A stretch of 47,827 nt of DNA, from positions 1 through 47,827 of the forward strand of contig SCSX01000029.1 of NCBI GenBank assembly GCA_004297825.1, read 5' to 3'. The notes below the pieces were generated by a model. That model was not told where the DNA came from. It saw only the letters and a program-made list of their open reading frames with translations, and made no database searches. Of the stretch, positions 17,147 to 25,992 are shown one piece after another. This stretch comes from Spirochaetota bacterium (GTDB lineage Bacteria > Spirochaetota > UBA4802 > UBA5368). Position 1 is the stretch's first letter; every line of letters begins with the position of its first letter. The translations under genes and the position numbers were made by a program.

Positions 17147-17463
17147 GAAATTTAGGGCATGTGCGTATTAGTTTCAATTAATATTTATAGCTCCGCCGGC
17201 ATATTCGGGTGCGGGCTGGCCCCGGGCGGAACTCCAAGATTACTGCCGGGATGGATCAATGGAATCGGGAATTCCAATACCGTGCAGACTAACGAGCCCG
17301 GGTCCCCGTTGAAGGGTCCGCAGGCGGAAGCGTGATCATGGGGGTTCCGGCATTCTTCCAACTGGCGATCCGAACGTCTTTATGCGCGTTCGTAACGCGC
17401 AAAGCCGGGAAAGGCAGATTGCGGATCAGACAGCACTATTCCAGAAACCGGCGGTCGGTCCTG
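17147..17463. other. Intergenic region, no gene seen
   Basis: About 315 bases between the AHSA1-like gene and the small basic protein. It begins with an AT-rich patch (about 17165-17190) that could hold a promoter for the minus-strand AHSA1-like gene; the rest is GC-rich and unremarkable. Confidence 0.35.
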
Positions 17464-17598
17464 CTAGCGCGGCGGCACCATCTGGTCGTGCTTCGTCTGT
17501 TTTTCCTGGTTTTTCTTTGTTGCCTGGTGCTTGGCTTCTTTCTTGTCGTGCATCTGCCGGTCGTGCTTCGCCTTGTCTCTCTTGCCCTTGTCTCCCAT
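17464..17598 (-). CDS. Small 44-residue Lys/His/Gln-rich protein
   Basis: A short open frame that automated callers may miss. It starts at ATG 17598 with GAGGGG eight bases upstream and stops at TAG 17466-17464. The composition is extreme: repeated Lys, His, Asp and Gln with no hydrophobic core, starting MGDKGKRDKAKHDRQ and ending KHDQMVPPR. Many bacteria encode tiny Lys-rich proteins of this look beginning MxDKxxK, whose role is unknown; nucleic-acid binding or stress protection are guesses. Support is the ribosome site, the low-complexity but consistent amino-acid bias, and the absence of any competing gene on either strand. Confidence 0.6.
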   Translation of the reverse strand: MGDKGKRDKAKHDRQMHDKKEAKHQATKKNQEKQTKHDQMVPPR

Positions 17599-17814
17599 AC
17601 CGTCTGCCCCTCGCCTTGAATTATTTAAACATCCGCGACTCCCGGGGGTGCCGCAACTTCCAGTTTCTCGAGGGGTTTCCCGGACGCATTATCCCCCCTG
17701 TGACCATTATAGTACACGTTAAAAGGGGAGATTGCAAATGCAGGACGTAAATAAGACGATGCAGCGGCGGAAATACAGGCTATTTATGGCTTTAATTGCG
17801 CGAAACCGGACGGG

Positions 17815-18564
17815 TCAGCCGTTCATTCCCTTGAAAACACGGTCCGGATCGGACCGTGAACCGGCCACGAGGTTTTTCGCGATGCCCACCGCGCATTCGA
17901 ATTCGTCGTTCGCAAGGGCCGCGATCGCGGCCGCCGCAACCTCTTCCGGGGAAATTCCCCTGTCCGCCAGGCCCCGGCGCTCCCTGGTGCCGCGGTGAAG
18001 GTCCGTATCGACGATGGGCGGGATGATCTCGAAAACCTTTATGGCGGTGTCCCTGAGCTGGCGCCGCATCGACAGCGAGAACGAGTGGACGGCCGCCTTC
18101 GTCGCGCAGTATACGGGAACCGCCGCGAGCGGGACGAACGCGAGCCCGGAGGAAACATTGACGATCGCCGCCGCGCCGCGCTTCATGAACCGCGGGATGA
18201 AATACGCGGAGAGGCCCACCACCGCCGAGAAATTTATTTCTATCTCGCTCTCCTTTCCCGCGATATCCCGGCCGCCCTTTTTCAGATCGACCGTCTTCTG
18301 AATCCCCGCGTTGTTGACGAGCATGTTAATTTTCGGATACTTCGCCACGACCCATTCGCACAGGCGCTCCCGGTCGGCGGGATCGGCGATGTCGCAGGTC
18401 TTCACGTCGACGCCCGGCAGCTTTTTTCGCGCCGCGTCCAGCTTCGATTTTCTGCGGCCGCAGAGAATCACCTCGTTGCCCGAGTGGACCATGGCCTTCG
18501 CCAGCGCGAACCCGATTCCCGTTGCCCCGCCCGTGATGAGCACCGTGTTGCCGGAAGTTTTCAT
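17815..18564 (-). CDS. Short-chain dehydrogenase/reductase (DltE-like)
   Basis: 249 residues with all classical SDR features: nucleotide-binding TGGATGIG at about 12-19, NNAG, and the catalytic Ser of VNVSSG with Tyr and Lys in YCATK. The C-terminal half (IIPPIVDTDL) resembles the DltE/YdfG group. It should be a cytosolic NAD(P)(H)-dependent oxidoreductase acting on an unidentified alcohol or carbonyl. CAAGGAG precedes the ATG. It stands alone, with about 525 bases of non-coding DNA upstream and the small basic protein downstream on the same strand. Confidence 0.92.
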   Translation of the reverse strand: MKTSGNTVLITGGATGIGFALAKAMVHSGNEVILCGRRKSKLDAARKKLPGVDVKTCDIADPADRERLCEWVVAKYPKINMLVNNAGIQKTVDLKKGGRDIAGKESEIEINFSAVVGLSAYFIPRFMKRGAAAIVNVSSGLAFVPLAAVPVYCATKAAVHSFSLSMRRQLRDTAIKVFEIIPPIVDTDLHRGTRERRGLADRGISPEEVAAAAIAALANDEFECAVGIAKNLVAGSRSDPDRVFKGMNG

Positions 18565-19090
18565 ATGGTTTCTCCTTGAGCGGGGCGCGCACCGCCGCGT
18601 GTGCCGATTCCTGCGTATCGATGCGCATTACGCGTCCGGGGATCGTCTGCGAAATTCCATGCCCATCCCGCGCGGCGATCTCGCCCTGGAAGCGGGATGT
18701 ATCGGACCTCTCCGGATTTCCGGCGCTGTGCGCTGAACGATACCATTACTTCACGGGGGTCCGATATTCTTCCCGGTGCATCGCTCCCCGCGATTCCATC
18801 GATCCGGATCCCGCGTCATGCGCTCCCGGGGTGTGCGCCCGGCCGCATCATCGTCTGCTTCAACACGCATCGTGCACTCGGGATCCCGCGGGTTCCGATT
18901 CTCCTTCCAGCGCGGGGACAGCCTGTTTGCGCATCGGCCCCCCTGCCCCCGCCGCGAAAACAGGGTACGACAAAAATCGCGCGACTGCAAGAACTATTCG
19001 TTCCCCTTCGCGCGCGGGAGCGTGGAGCGGGCCGCCCGGCCCGTGTCCGCCGGACGGGCGGACATGCGGAAACGGGGCCTTTGCCGCGGA
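18565..19090. other. 526-base intergenic region, no gene seen
   Basis: Lies between the HEAT-repeat gene and the SDR gene, both on the minus strand. The short frames inside have arginine-rich, low-information translations typical of GC-rich noise. I see no tRNA-like fold, repeat or clear promoter. Confidence 0.35.
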
Positions 19091-20119
19091 TCAGGCGATG
19101 TACTTCGACCGCACGGCGATTCTCGATTTCAGGTCGTTCGCCGCGGCGATGGCCTCCGCCCTCACGAACCGGTTCCTGTCCCGGGACGCCTTCTCCAGGC
19201 CGTCAAGCGCGTTATGGTCGTAAATCAGCCTGAGCGCGCGCACCGCCTCCAGGCGCACGTCGTAGAACTTGTCATCGAGCAGCTTCACGAGCGCTTCTAT
19301 CCCTCCCCGCTCCCGAAGCTGGCCCAGGGATTTCGCGGCCGCCAGGCGCACCTCCTTATACCGGTCCGATGCGGCCTTCACCACGAGCTGCAGCCCCTCG
19401 GCGAGGCGCAGCGCGCCCACCTGCTCCGCGGCCTCCCGGCGAATACGCTCGCCGCCGTCCATTTTTTTCAAGAGCACCGAGTAGCGCGAATCCTCCAGGG
19501 CCTTCCTTTCAGCGGCACCCCCCTTGCGCGCGAGCGCCTCCCGCGCGGCCGCGCGTATTTCCGAATCGTTGTCCATGAGCGCGCGGAAGAGCGGTTCGAG
19601 CGTGCTGTCGTCGTCGATCATGCCCAGCGCGCGAATCGCCTCGAGGCGGATATGAATGTGCTCGCTGTCGACAAAGCGTCCCAGCCTCTCCACCGCGTGG
19701 GGGTCCCCCAGCTTTCCCGCGGCCCTGATCGCCGCCCTGCGCACCGAGAAATTCCTGTCGTCCATCGCCGCGAACGCGATCGCCTCGAGATCAAGGTCGC
19801 CCGCGCCGCGTTCCGCGAGCAGGTCGAGCGCCTCGATCCTGTCCCGCGGGGAGCCCGACCGGATGACCTGTCCCAGGTTCGCGACCGTGTCCTCCCTGCG
19901 CACACCGCCAAACCGGAGCGCCGCGACCGTCCGCACGCGCGGGTCCGGGTCTTTCAGGAGCGACTTCATCCGCTCGACCGCCGAGTCGGCCGTGCTCTTC
20001 GAGAGCGCGAGGAACGCGCTCATCCGCGTGTCCGCGTTCCTGTCGTCCAGAAGCGACACGAGACGATGTATGTCATGCCTCGCGGCAAGTTTCCTGATAT
20101 TCGGCCTGAAAAGTCCCAT
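19091..20119 (-). CDS. HEAT-repeat (PBS-lyase-type) scaffold protein
   Basis: 342 residues made almost wholly of about ten helical repeats of about 31 residues, with the recurring pattern (V/I)R-x-x-A-(A/I)-x-(A/S)-L-G-x-(L/I): for example VRRAAIRAAGKLGDPHAVE, IRLEAIRALGMI, VRLAAAKSLGQLRERGGIE and VRLEAVRALRLI. There is no signal peptide or enzyme motif. Such proteins act as scaffolds; the E/Z or PBS-lyase HEAT type is common next to regulatory genes, but the partner is unknown. AAGGAGGGGG lies upstream of the ATG. It is transcribed divergently from the chemoreceptor gene. Confidence 0.88.
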   Translation of the reverse strand: MGLFRPNIRKLAARHDIHRLVSLLDDRNADTRMSAFLALSKSTADSAVERMKSLLKDPDPRVRTVAALRFGGVRREDTVANLGQVIRSGSPRDRIEALDLLAERGAGDLDLEAIAFAAMDDRNFSVRRAAIRAAGKLGDPHAVERLGRFVDSEHIHIRLEAIRALGMIDDDSTLEPLFRALMDNDSEIRAAAREALARKGGAAERKALEDSRYSVLLKKMDGGERIRREAAEQVGALRLAEGLQLVVKAASDRYKEVRLAAAKSLGQLRERGGIEALVKLLDDKFYDVRLEAVRALRLIYDHNALDGLEKASRDRNRFVRAEAIAAANDLKSRIAVRSKYIA

Positions 20120-20562
20120 TGTTTCCCCCTCCTTAAAATTAGTACAAAGCCCGTTGTAGTATCGCCCTATCCCTTCCCCCGCGGCCGGGTTTCGGCATAA
20201 AAACCCCCGGGGAAACGAAAGTGCAATGGAGTAATGTAATAAAGGATTGGGAGGGAATCAAGGGGCGGGTGCCCGGGTTGGCAGATGCATCAAAAGTCAG
20301 GCGGCGTCTGCTTTTAACCGTCGATCGCCCGAGCCGGCTGAGATTTTCGGGCAGCGTCATACCGCTTTGATCCCGGATGCACGGCAATTCGGCGGCCCCC
20401 TGAAAATGAATTGCAAAAGTGCTGCTGCCGGAACATACTATTAATCAATAGAGGTAAAAATAAATTAGATTTAATCCCAAATCCTGATAATTGTATAGTA
20501 TGGGCGAATCGGTGGGACGGGAAAAGATGAATTAAATCGTTAACGCGGAGAACTGAAAGAAC
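20120..20562. other. 443-base divergent intergenic region
   Basis: Separates the HEAT-repeat gene and the chemoreceptor gene. The first half is GC-rich. The second half (about 20430-20510) is clearly AT-rich and holds TATAGT at about 20496-20501, a possible -10 for the chemoreceptor, though no convincing -35 at the right distance. No gene seen. Confidence 0.35.
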
Positions 20563-23247
20563 ATGGATATACTATATCTGAATTCATTTAGCATCGGTTC
20601 ACTCATCGGTGTCGTGTTTTTCGCGGTTATCGCGACTTTCCTCTTAACGGTCAAGAACAAGTCGAAGGCGACGCTGCACCTGGGGATAGGCTATGCGGCG
20701 ATGTCGGTTTTCAACTTCGGGTATGTCATCGCTTCGAGCATATACCATCCCGTTGCGGCGTACCACCGATGGATCACGGTTCTCACCATTCTGATCGGGC
20801 TCAGCCATATCAATATATTTTACTTCTATTTTCCTACCGAGCGAAACCCGCGCGCCGCCAGAATATTCATACGGGCCATTTACGCGGTTACTATTTTCGT
20901 CACCCTTGCCTTCGTAATCGTATCCGCGGGCACGGAAAGGCTTTATTTATTTCGCGGGCACTATTGGGATTTCGATGCCGACGCCGTCAGCAAGCGTGTC
21001 GCCCTGGTGATCGTGCTCTATACTCTCATAAACATCGTTCTGTGCGCCTGGCGCGTTTTCACGGGAGAGAAAAAGGATCGAAGGCTGCTGTTGTTGATGC
21101 TGCTCACATTCCTGTTCGCCTCGCTGGTTCCCACGATCACCAATACGCTGAGCCGGGAGGGGACGATAAGCCGCGAAACCTTTCACAACACGTGGGTTAT
21201 TTTCAATGTCTTCGGATTTTTCCTGTACGCGATCGTCTATCTCAACAATACGCGCGAGACCATATCCTTCATGGGGAAGCTTATCGGCATAAGCGGGGTC
21301 ACCATGCTCGTACTCCTTCAGTTCGAGAGCTTTTATTTCCTCCGTGAGCGGGACGCATCCTACGACGAACTGCACTACAGGATCGCCGAGCTTACCGTGC
21401 TGGACGGAAGCCTTCATGGCGAAGCCGTCTACTGTGCCGCCTACGATCAAGCCGCCGGTTCAATCAAACTGAAAGCGGGCGAAAAGCTGGTGGATTTCAG
21501 CACCCTCAAGGATACGTATATAAACGGCCTGGTGCGCGCGCGCCTGCGCGAAGTCGAAGCCGGGGATTTCCGCACCGGCCTTGCCAGGATACTTCGCGAC
21601 TCCCCCGCCGGGTTTACCGGCTATGCGAGAGCCGTGGCGCGTTTCGCCGAAACCCTCGCCCCGGGCGAGCCCGACCCTTCGGGCAAGATCATCGCATACC
21701 TGGATTCACTCCATGAGCCAGTTTTAATTCTGGCGAACATGTTGCGCCGGATTCCCGGCGAGAATTTCCGGGAATCCGCGCTGAATTACCTCGCGAAAAC
21801 GGACGAGAAGCTGGAGCCTTTCCTCGATTTGATGCGTACACGCTTGAAGAATGAAACTGACAGGTCCCGGGACTTGAAGAAAGAGCTTCTTGGGTATCTT
21901 GCCCCGGTTGAAAAACCGGGAACAAGGCTTTACCGCCAAAATGCCGACGGTACGGGACATATAGTCGCGTTTCTGGTTTACAACGCGGGAACGGGGCTCC
22001 TCAATGAAGTCGGATTCCCCTATACGAATTACCGCGCATATATGCACCCTTCCGTATTGCGCATGGTGATCATGCTGGGCGTGATCATGCTCGTCGTGCG
22101 CTTTGGATTCCTGTTCTTCTTCTCGGGCATTCTCATCAATCCCCTGCGCGCGCTTTCCCGCGGGGTTCGCGAGGTGAATAAGGGCAACCTGAACGTGGAG
22201 GTGCCGGTCAAGATCGAAGACGAGATCGGCTATATCACCCGCACCTTCAATCACATGGTGGCGTCGATCCGCGGAATGGTTGAAAATATCTCGGCCAATT
22301 CCAGCGAGGTAAAAACCCTGAGCGGCGACCTGAACGACTCCTCGTCGCAGCTTTCGGAAATCGCGCAGGAGCTGGCGTCCATCGTCGAGGAAGCGGCCGC
22401 CGCTTATGAGGAAATGTCGGCGTCGTTTGAATCGAGCCTCACCGATATCAAGGCCCAGATGGACGGATCGGAGCTCATCAAGGACGGCATCGCGAAGATC
22501 AATGCCAGCAGCGGACAGCTGTCCCAGCGAATCGGCAGGCTCACCGACAGCATACAGGGCGCCGTGGGACTCGTCGAGACGGGTGAAAAGACCATGACTA
22601 AATCCGTGAAGGCCATAGGCGAAATGGCCGATTACCTGCGTGAACTCGAAGGCACCATTAACCTAATCGACGAGGTCGCCGACAAGATCAATCTGCTCGC
22701 CCTCAACGCGGCCATCGAGGCATCGCGCGCCGGCGATGCCGGCAAGGGGTTTTCGGTGGTAGCGGACGAAGTGAACAAGCTCGCGGACCAGACTGCCGAC
22801 CTGGTGAAGGGGATACGGACCACCATAACACAGCATACCAAACGCATCACCACGGAGCTGAGCTTTATAAGCGATACCGCGAGCATCTTTAGCGAGGTGC
22901 GCGAGAAAATCAGGGAGACGAGCGGCGTGCTCGCGGGCACCATGGAATTCACCGGCGAGCTCGGCGCGATGAACAGCGACATCAAGGCGAAGATCGACCA
23001 GCTCAGCAAAATTTCGGCGGGGGTGTTTTCGTTTTCCATTGAACAGAAAAAGACCGTCGAGGAGCTTACGAAAACCATAAATTCCGTAAACGAGATTTCG
23101 CAAAAAACGCTGGCAAGTTCCGAGCTGGTGCGCGGTTACGCGAAGATAATCGGCCTGAGCTCGCAAAGCCTTTCCGGGAATCTTGAGACATTCACGCTGA
23201 AAGGCGATGCAGAAACAGAAGACGATTCCGGGAAAGGGCGGGGGTGA
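20563..23247 (+). CDS. Methyl-accepting chemotaxis protein with N-terminal 7TM-type sensor
   Basis: 894 residues. The N-terminus has about seven hydrophobic helices (near 10-30, 38-58, 69-90, 103-121, 145-164, 174-192 and 209-227), resembling the 7TM region found on some histidine kinases. A further helix (238-256), an extracytoplasmic domain of about 240 residues, a last TM near 505-527, HAMP and a full MCP signalling domain follow. The MCP hairpin tip reads [19 protein letters not shown], and a putative methylation helix contains [13 protein letters not shown]. No CheR-tethering pentapeptide is visible at the C-terminus. It should control the CheA kinase from the inner membrane; no che genes are in the window, so it is an orphan receptor. 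The ligand is unknown. Confidence 0.92.
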   Translation: MDILYLNSFSIGSLIGVVFFAVIATFLLTVKNKSKATLHLGIGYAAMSVFNFGYVIASSIYHPVAAYHRWITVLTILIGLSHINIFYFYFPTERNPRAARIFIRAIYAVTIFVTLAFVIVSAGTERLYLFRGHYWDFDADAVSKRVALVIVLYTLINIVLCAWRVFTGEKKDRRLLLLMLLTFLFASLVPTITNTLSREGTISRETFHNTWVIFNVFGFFLYAIVYLNNTRETISFMGKLIGISGVTMLVLLQFESFYFLRERDASYDELHYRIAELTVLDGSLHGEAVYCAAYDQAAGSIKLKAGEKLVDFSTLKDTYINGLVRARLREVEAGDFRTGLARILRDSPAGFTGYARAVARFAETLAPGEPDPSGKIIAYLDSLHEPVLILANMLRRIPGENFRESALNYLAKTDEKLEPFLDLMRTRLKNETDRSRDLKKELLGYLAPVEKPGTRLYRQNADGTGHIVAFLVYNAGTGLLNEVGFPYTNYRAYMHPSVLRMVIMLGVIMLVVRFGFLFFFSGILINPLRALSRGVREVNKGNLNVEVPVKIEDEIGYITRTFNHMVASIRGMVENISANSSEVKTLSGDLNDSSSQLSEIAQELASIVEEAAAAYEEMSASFESSLTDIKAQMDGSELIKDGIAKINASSGQLSQRIGRLTDSIQGAVGLVETGEKTMTKSVKAIGEMADYLRELEGTINLIDEVADKINLLALNAAIEASRAGDAGKGFSVVADEVNKLADQTADLVKGIRTTITQHTKRITTELSFISDTASIFSEVREKIRETSGVLAGTMEFTGELGAMNSDIKAKIDQLSKISAGVFSFSIEQKKTVEELTKTINSVNEISQKTLASSELVRGYAKIIGLSSQSLSGNLETFTLKGDAETEDDSGKGRG

Positions 23248-23330
23248 AGGGAGCTCCTGTTTAAAGCCTGGGTTTGACCAGTATTGTTTATGCGGGAGCC
23301 TAAAAAAATGCATAAATCCGAAACTTATTC

Positions 23331-23358
23331 TTGACAAATATATACCATACGGTATATT
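23331..23358 (+). promoter_or_regulatory. tetR promoter with overlapping operator
   Basis: TTGACA (23331-23336), a 16-base spacer and TATATT (23353-23358) form a strong promoter. The near-palindrome TATACCATACGGTATA (23341-23356) covers the spacer and the -10 box. The same motif recurs before the thioesterase gene, so it is very likely the operator of the TetR protein encoded here, giving autorepression. Confidence 0.75.
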
Positions 23359-23376
23359 TTATCAGGGAAGCACACC

Positions 23377-23970
23377 ATGGGAAAAGCTGAGCTGACACGC
23401 AAGAATATCATCGAGGAATCGGCGCCCATATTCAACAGGAAGGGATACGCGGGCACCTCGATTTCCGATTTGACTGAGGTGCTGGGTCTTACCAAGGGCG
23501 CCCTCTACGGGAATTTCGCGAACAAGGACGAGATCGCCGTCGAGGCCCTGGCATTCAATTTCAGCCGGATTAGAAAGGGCATCGAGGAGGCGCTGGCGCC
23601 GATAGACGGCAGTTGCGACAAGCTCATCGCCTTCGCACGGTACTACACGGAACACTACCGGGAGCTTGCCGCCGGCGGAGGCTGCCCCGTGCTGAACGCG
23701 TCCATCGACTCCGACGACGGGAACCCGATCATCCGGAAAAAGGTGCGCGCCTACATCGAATACTGGAGGCAGAACCTCGAGCGCATTGTCGCGCGTGGTG
23801 TGAGAAGGGGGGAGATGCGGGAAGGGGTTGCGCCGGCGGAATTCGCGTCGCTCTTCATCACCCTGATCGAGGGCGGTATCATGCTCTCGAAAATTACCGG
23901 CGACCGCGCGCACCTGGACGCGGCGGCGCGCCACATCGAGGAACACGTCAACGGCGCGCTGCGTGCGTGA
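23377..23970 (+). CDS. TetR/AcrR family transcriptional repressor
   Basis: 197 residues. The N-terminal helix-turn-helix is typical (TRKNIIEESAPIFNRKGYAG, then TSISDLTEVLGLTKGALYGNF and NKDEIAVEAL). The C-terminal ligand domain resembles the YxaF/LmrA group (GGCPVLNASIDSDDGNP). It should repress its own gene and the following thioesterase through the paired operators at 23341-23356 and 23989-24004, with release by a small molecule. AGGGAAG lies upstream of the ATG. Given the target, an acyl-CoA or hydrophobic effector is a guess. Confidence 0.92.
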   Translation: MGKAELTRKNIIEESAPIFNRKGYAGTSISDLTEVLGLTKGALYGNFANKDEIAVEALAFNFSRIRKGIEEALAPIDGSCDKLIAFARYYTEHYRELAAGGGCPVLNASIDSDDGNPIIRKKVRAYIEYWRQNLERIVARGVRRGEMREGVAPAEFASLFITLIEGGIMLSKITGDRAHLDAAARHIEEHVNGALRA

Positions 23971-23987
23971 CATTTTTTTCTATATAA

Positions 23988-24005
23988 ATATACCGTTCGG
24001 TATAA
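23988..24005 (+). promoter_or_regulatory. Second TetR-type operator, before the thioesterase gene
   Basis: TATACCG-TT-CGGTATA (23989-24004) is a perfect inverted repeat and differs from the operator before tetR at only two of 16 positions. It lies just downstream of TATAAA (23983-23988), a plausible -10, and just upstream of the ribosome site AGGAGGGGG. Confidence 0.75.
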
Positions 24006-24019
24006 ACTAGGAGGGGGAA

Positions 24020-24490
24020 ATGGGAAACGAGTACAATGCGACATTCCAGGCCCGCTGGGCCGATATGGACTTCAACGGGCACATGAAAAACACGTCGTAC
24101 CTGGACTATGCCGCCGACACGCGGATGCTGTTCTTCAAATCCCACGGCTTCGATATTGCCGAATTCAAGAGGCTGAACATAGGCCCGGTGGTGTTCGCGG
24201 ACAACTTGAGCTACCACACCGAGCTCTTCATGTACCAGGATTTCACGGTGTCCCTTGTATTAAAGGGCCTGAGCCCGGACGGTGCGCGGTTCTGCTTCGT
24301 GAATGAGTTCCGCCGCACGGACGGCAGGCTCGTCGCCCGGCTGCAAAGCGACGCCTGCTGGCTGGATCTCGCTAAAAGGAAAATCACCCCTCCCCCGGGG
24401 GAAATAATGTCCATACTCGAAAACCTTAAGAGAACCCCCGATTTCACGTGCATCGGCTCCGCATGCGAGGAAAAAACAGCGGTGGCCTGA
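24020..24490 (+). CDS. Acyl-CoA thioesterase, hot-dog fold (YbgC/FadM type)
   Basis: 156 residues. The start RWADMDFNGHMKNTSYLDYA carries the hot-dog thioesterase signature, with Asp17 at the position of the catalytic Asp of YbgC. Central strands (FADNLSYHTELFMYQDFTV; SLVLKGLSPDG) fit the 4HBT fold. It should cleave acyl-CoA thioesters in the cytoplasm; chain specificity is unknown. It lies 49 bases after tetR with its own copy of the TetR operator, so the two form one regulon, possibly an acyl-thioester stress response. Confidence 0.9.
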   Translation: MGNEYNATFQARWADMDFNGHMKNTSYLDYAADTRMLFFKSHGFDIAEFKRLNIGPVVFADNLSYHTELFMYQDFTVSLVLKGLSPDGARFCFVNEFRRTDGRLVARLQSDACWLDLAKRKITPPPGEIMSILENLKRTPDFTCIGSACEEKTAVA

Positions 24491-24692
24491 GGGATTATCG
24501 GACTTTTCCAACCCGGCCCCATTTTTGCCCGGCCGCCCTCCCCCATTAAACGGCCGGCTGCGGGGTGCGCTTGATGGACCGCGGGTTAATTCACGGAAAA
24601 TTCATCCGGGGGCTCGCTGAAAACCTTGACGCGCGGCTGTTCATCCGGGAGAATCAGCGCCACGCCTGATAATTTATCGGGAGGGTTCGCAT

Positions 24693-25991
24693 ATGGACGA
24701 CCGCCCCATGGCATCGAATCGAAACGCGTCGCTGCGCTCGTGGCAGCTTCGCATATTCTGGCTCCTGTGGGCGGGGTACGCGTCCTATTATTTATGCCGC
24801 GTGAATTTCGCCGTGGCCCAGCCCCTGATCCTGAAAGAATTTCCCGACTGGACGGCGGCGCAGGTGGGCATGATACCGTCGGTGTACGCCATGTTCTACG
24901 CGGTGGGCCAGATTATCAACGGCACCCTGGGCGCCCGCCTGGGCACGCGGCGCATGATGACCATGGCGATCTCCTTCGCCGCGGTGACGAACGTGCTTTT
25001 TTCGATGACCCACTCGTTCACGGGGATGCTCGTGCTCTGGGCGATCAACGGCTTCGCGCAGTCCGCGGGCTGGTCGCTTCTCATCCAGACGATCTCCAAC
25101 TGGAACACCTCGAAGCGCCGCGGCGTACTTATCGGCCTCATCTCTACCTGCTACCAGGTGGGCAACGTCGTCTCGTGGATACTGGCCGGCTACCTGTGCG
25201 ACTCGCTCGGGTGGCGCGCGGCCTTCATGGTGCCCGGCCTCATCCTGGTGCCCATGGCGATCGTCTTCGCCGCCGGCCTCCGGAACACGCCCGAGGACGC
25301 AGGCTTCGCACCGGTGCGGGACGATATCGGGCACGGCGAGGCACACGGTGCGCACGAGCAGGGGGCGCATCTGTCCATCTCGAAAATTCTTTCCATAACG
25401 CTCGCGAATAAAACGCTGTGGGTCCTGGGCATAGGCTATTTCTGCATGAACTCGGTGCGCTACACCTTCATGAACTGGACGGTGCAATACATGGCCGACT
25501 TCCAGGGACGGAGCATCAAGGGAAGCGCCTTCACCGCGATCGCGATACCGCTCATAGGCTCGGCCGGGGCGATCGCGGCGGGATGGGCGTCCGATAAAAT
25601 TTTCGGCCACCGGAGGGCGCCGGTGTGCGCCATCATGCTCTTCGGGCTCGCGGCGGTGTGCGCATCGTTCGCGGAGATACCGGCGGGGTCCTGGGTGCTC
25701 GCGACCGCGATGCTGGGTGTCGCGGGATTTCTCATCTACGGGCCCGACATGCTCATGAGCGGCGCCGCGACCATCGACGTGAGCCACCCGCGCGCGGCCT
25801 CCATCGCGACGGGCCTCACAATGAGCCTGGGGGCGACCGGCTCGATTTTTTCCGGCGCGGGGATTGGATACCTGCGCGACATCGCGCAGGGGGACTGGTC
25901 CCTCGTGTTCAACGTGCTCGCGGGGCTTTCGGTCGTATCGGCGCTGCTCATGGTCTCCATCTGGAACGCGCGGCCCCGGGGGGCGTCATAG
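24693..25991 (+). CDS. MFS transporter, organophosphate:phosphate antiporter (OPA/GlpT-UhpT) type
   Basis: 432 residues with about 12 hydrophobic helices. The N-terminal pattern WAGYASYYLCRVNFAVAQP and the segment around GWRAAFMVPGLILVPMAIV match the OPA group (GlpT, UhpT, UhpC, PgtP); the Arg in LCRVNF corresponds to a conserved phosphate-binding position. The central loop is His-rich (GHGEAHGAHEQGAH). Family members import sugar- or glycerol-phosphates in exchange for phosphate. The HAD phosphatase gene begins 1 base after the stop, which supports uptake of a phosphorylated compound that is then dephosphorylated. The first ATG may be 24693 or 24708; I kept the former. Confidence 0.88.
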   Translation: MDDRPMASNRNASLRSWQLRIFWLLWAGYASYYLCRVNFAVAQPLILKEFPDWTAAQVGMIPSVYAMFYAVGQIINGTLGARLGTRRMMTMAISFAAVTNVLFSMTHSFTGMLVLWAINGFAQSAGWSLLIQTISNWNTSKRRGVLIGLISTCYQVGNVVSWILAGYLCDSLGWRAAFMVPGLILVPMAIVFAAGLRNTPEDAGFAPVRDDIGHGEAHGAHEQGAHLSISKILSITLANKTLWVLGIGYFCMNSVRYTFMNWTVQYMADFQGRSIKGSAFTAIAIPLIGSAGAIAAGWASDKIFGHRRAPVCAIMLFGLAAVCASFAEIPAGSWVLATAMLGVAGFLIYGPDMLMSGAATIDVSHPRAASIATGLTMSLGATGSIFSGAGIGYLRDIAQGDWSLVFNVLAGLSVVSALLMVSIWNARPRGAS

Positions 25992-25992
25992 C

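Noticed and set aside
17738-17998. Plus-strand frame with GGGGAG seven bases before ATG (MQDVNKTMQRRKYRLF)
   Set aside because: Only about 26 residues lie outside the SDR gene before it runs antisense through it; no domain, so the ribosome-like site is probably chance.
24525-24565. CCGGCCG/CGGCCGG inverted repeat after the thioesterase gene
   Set aside because: A plausible stem but no T-run follows; I could not call a terminator.
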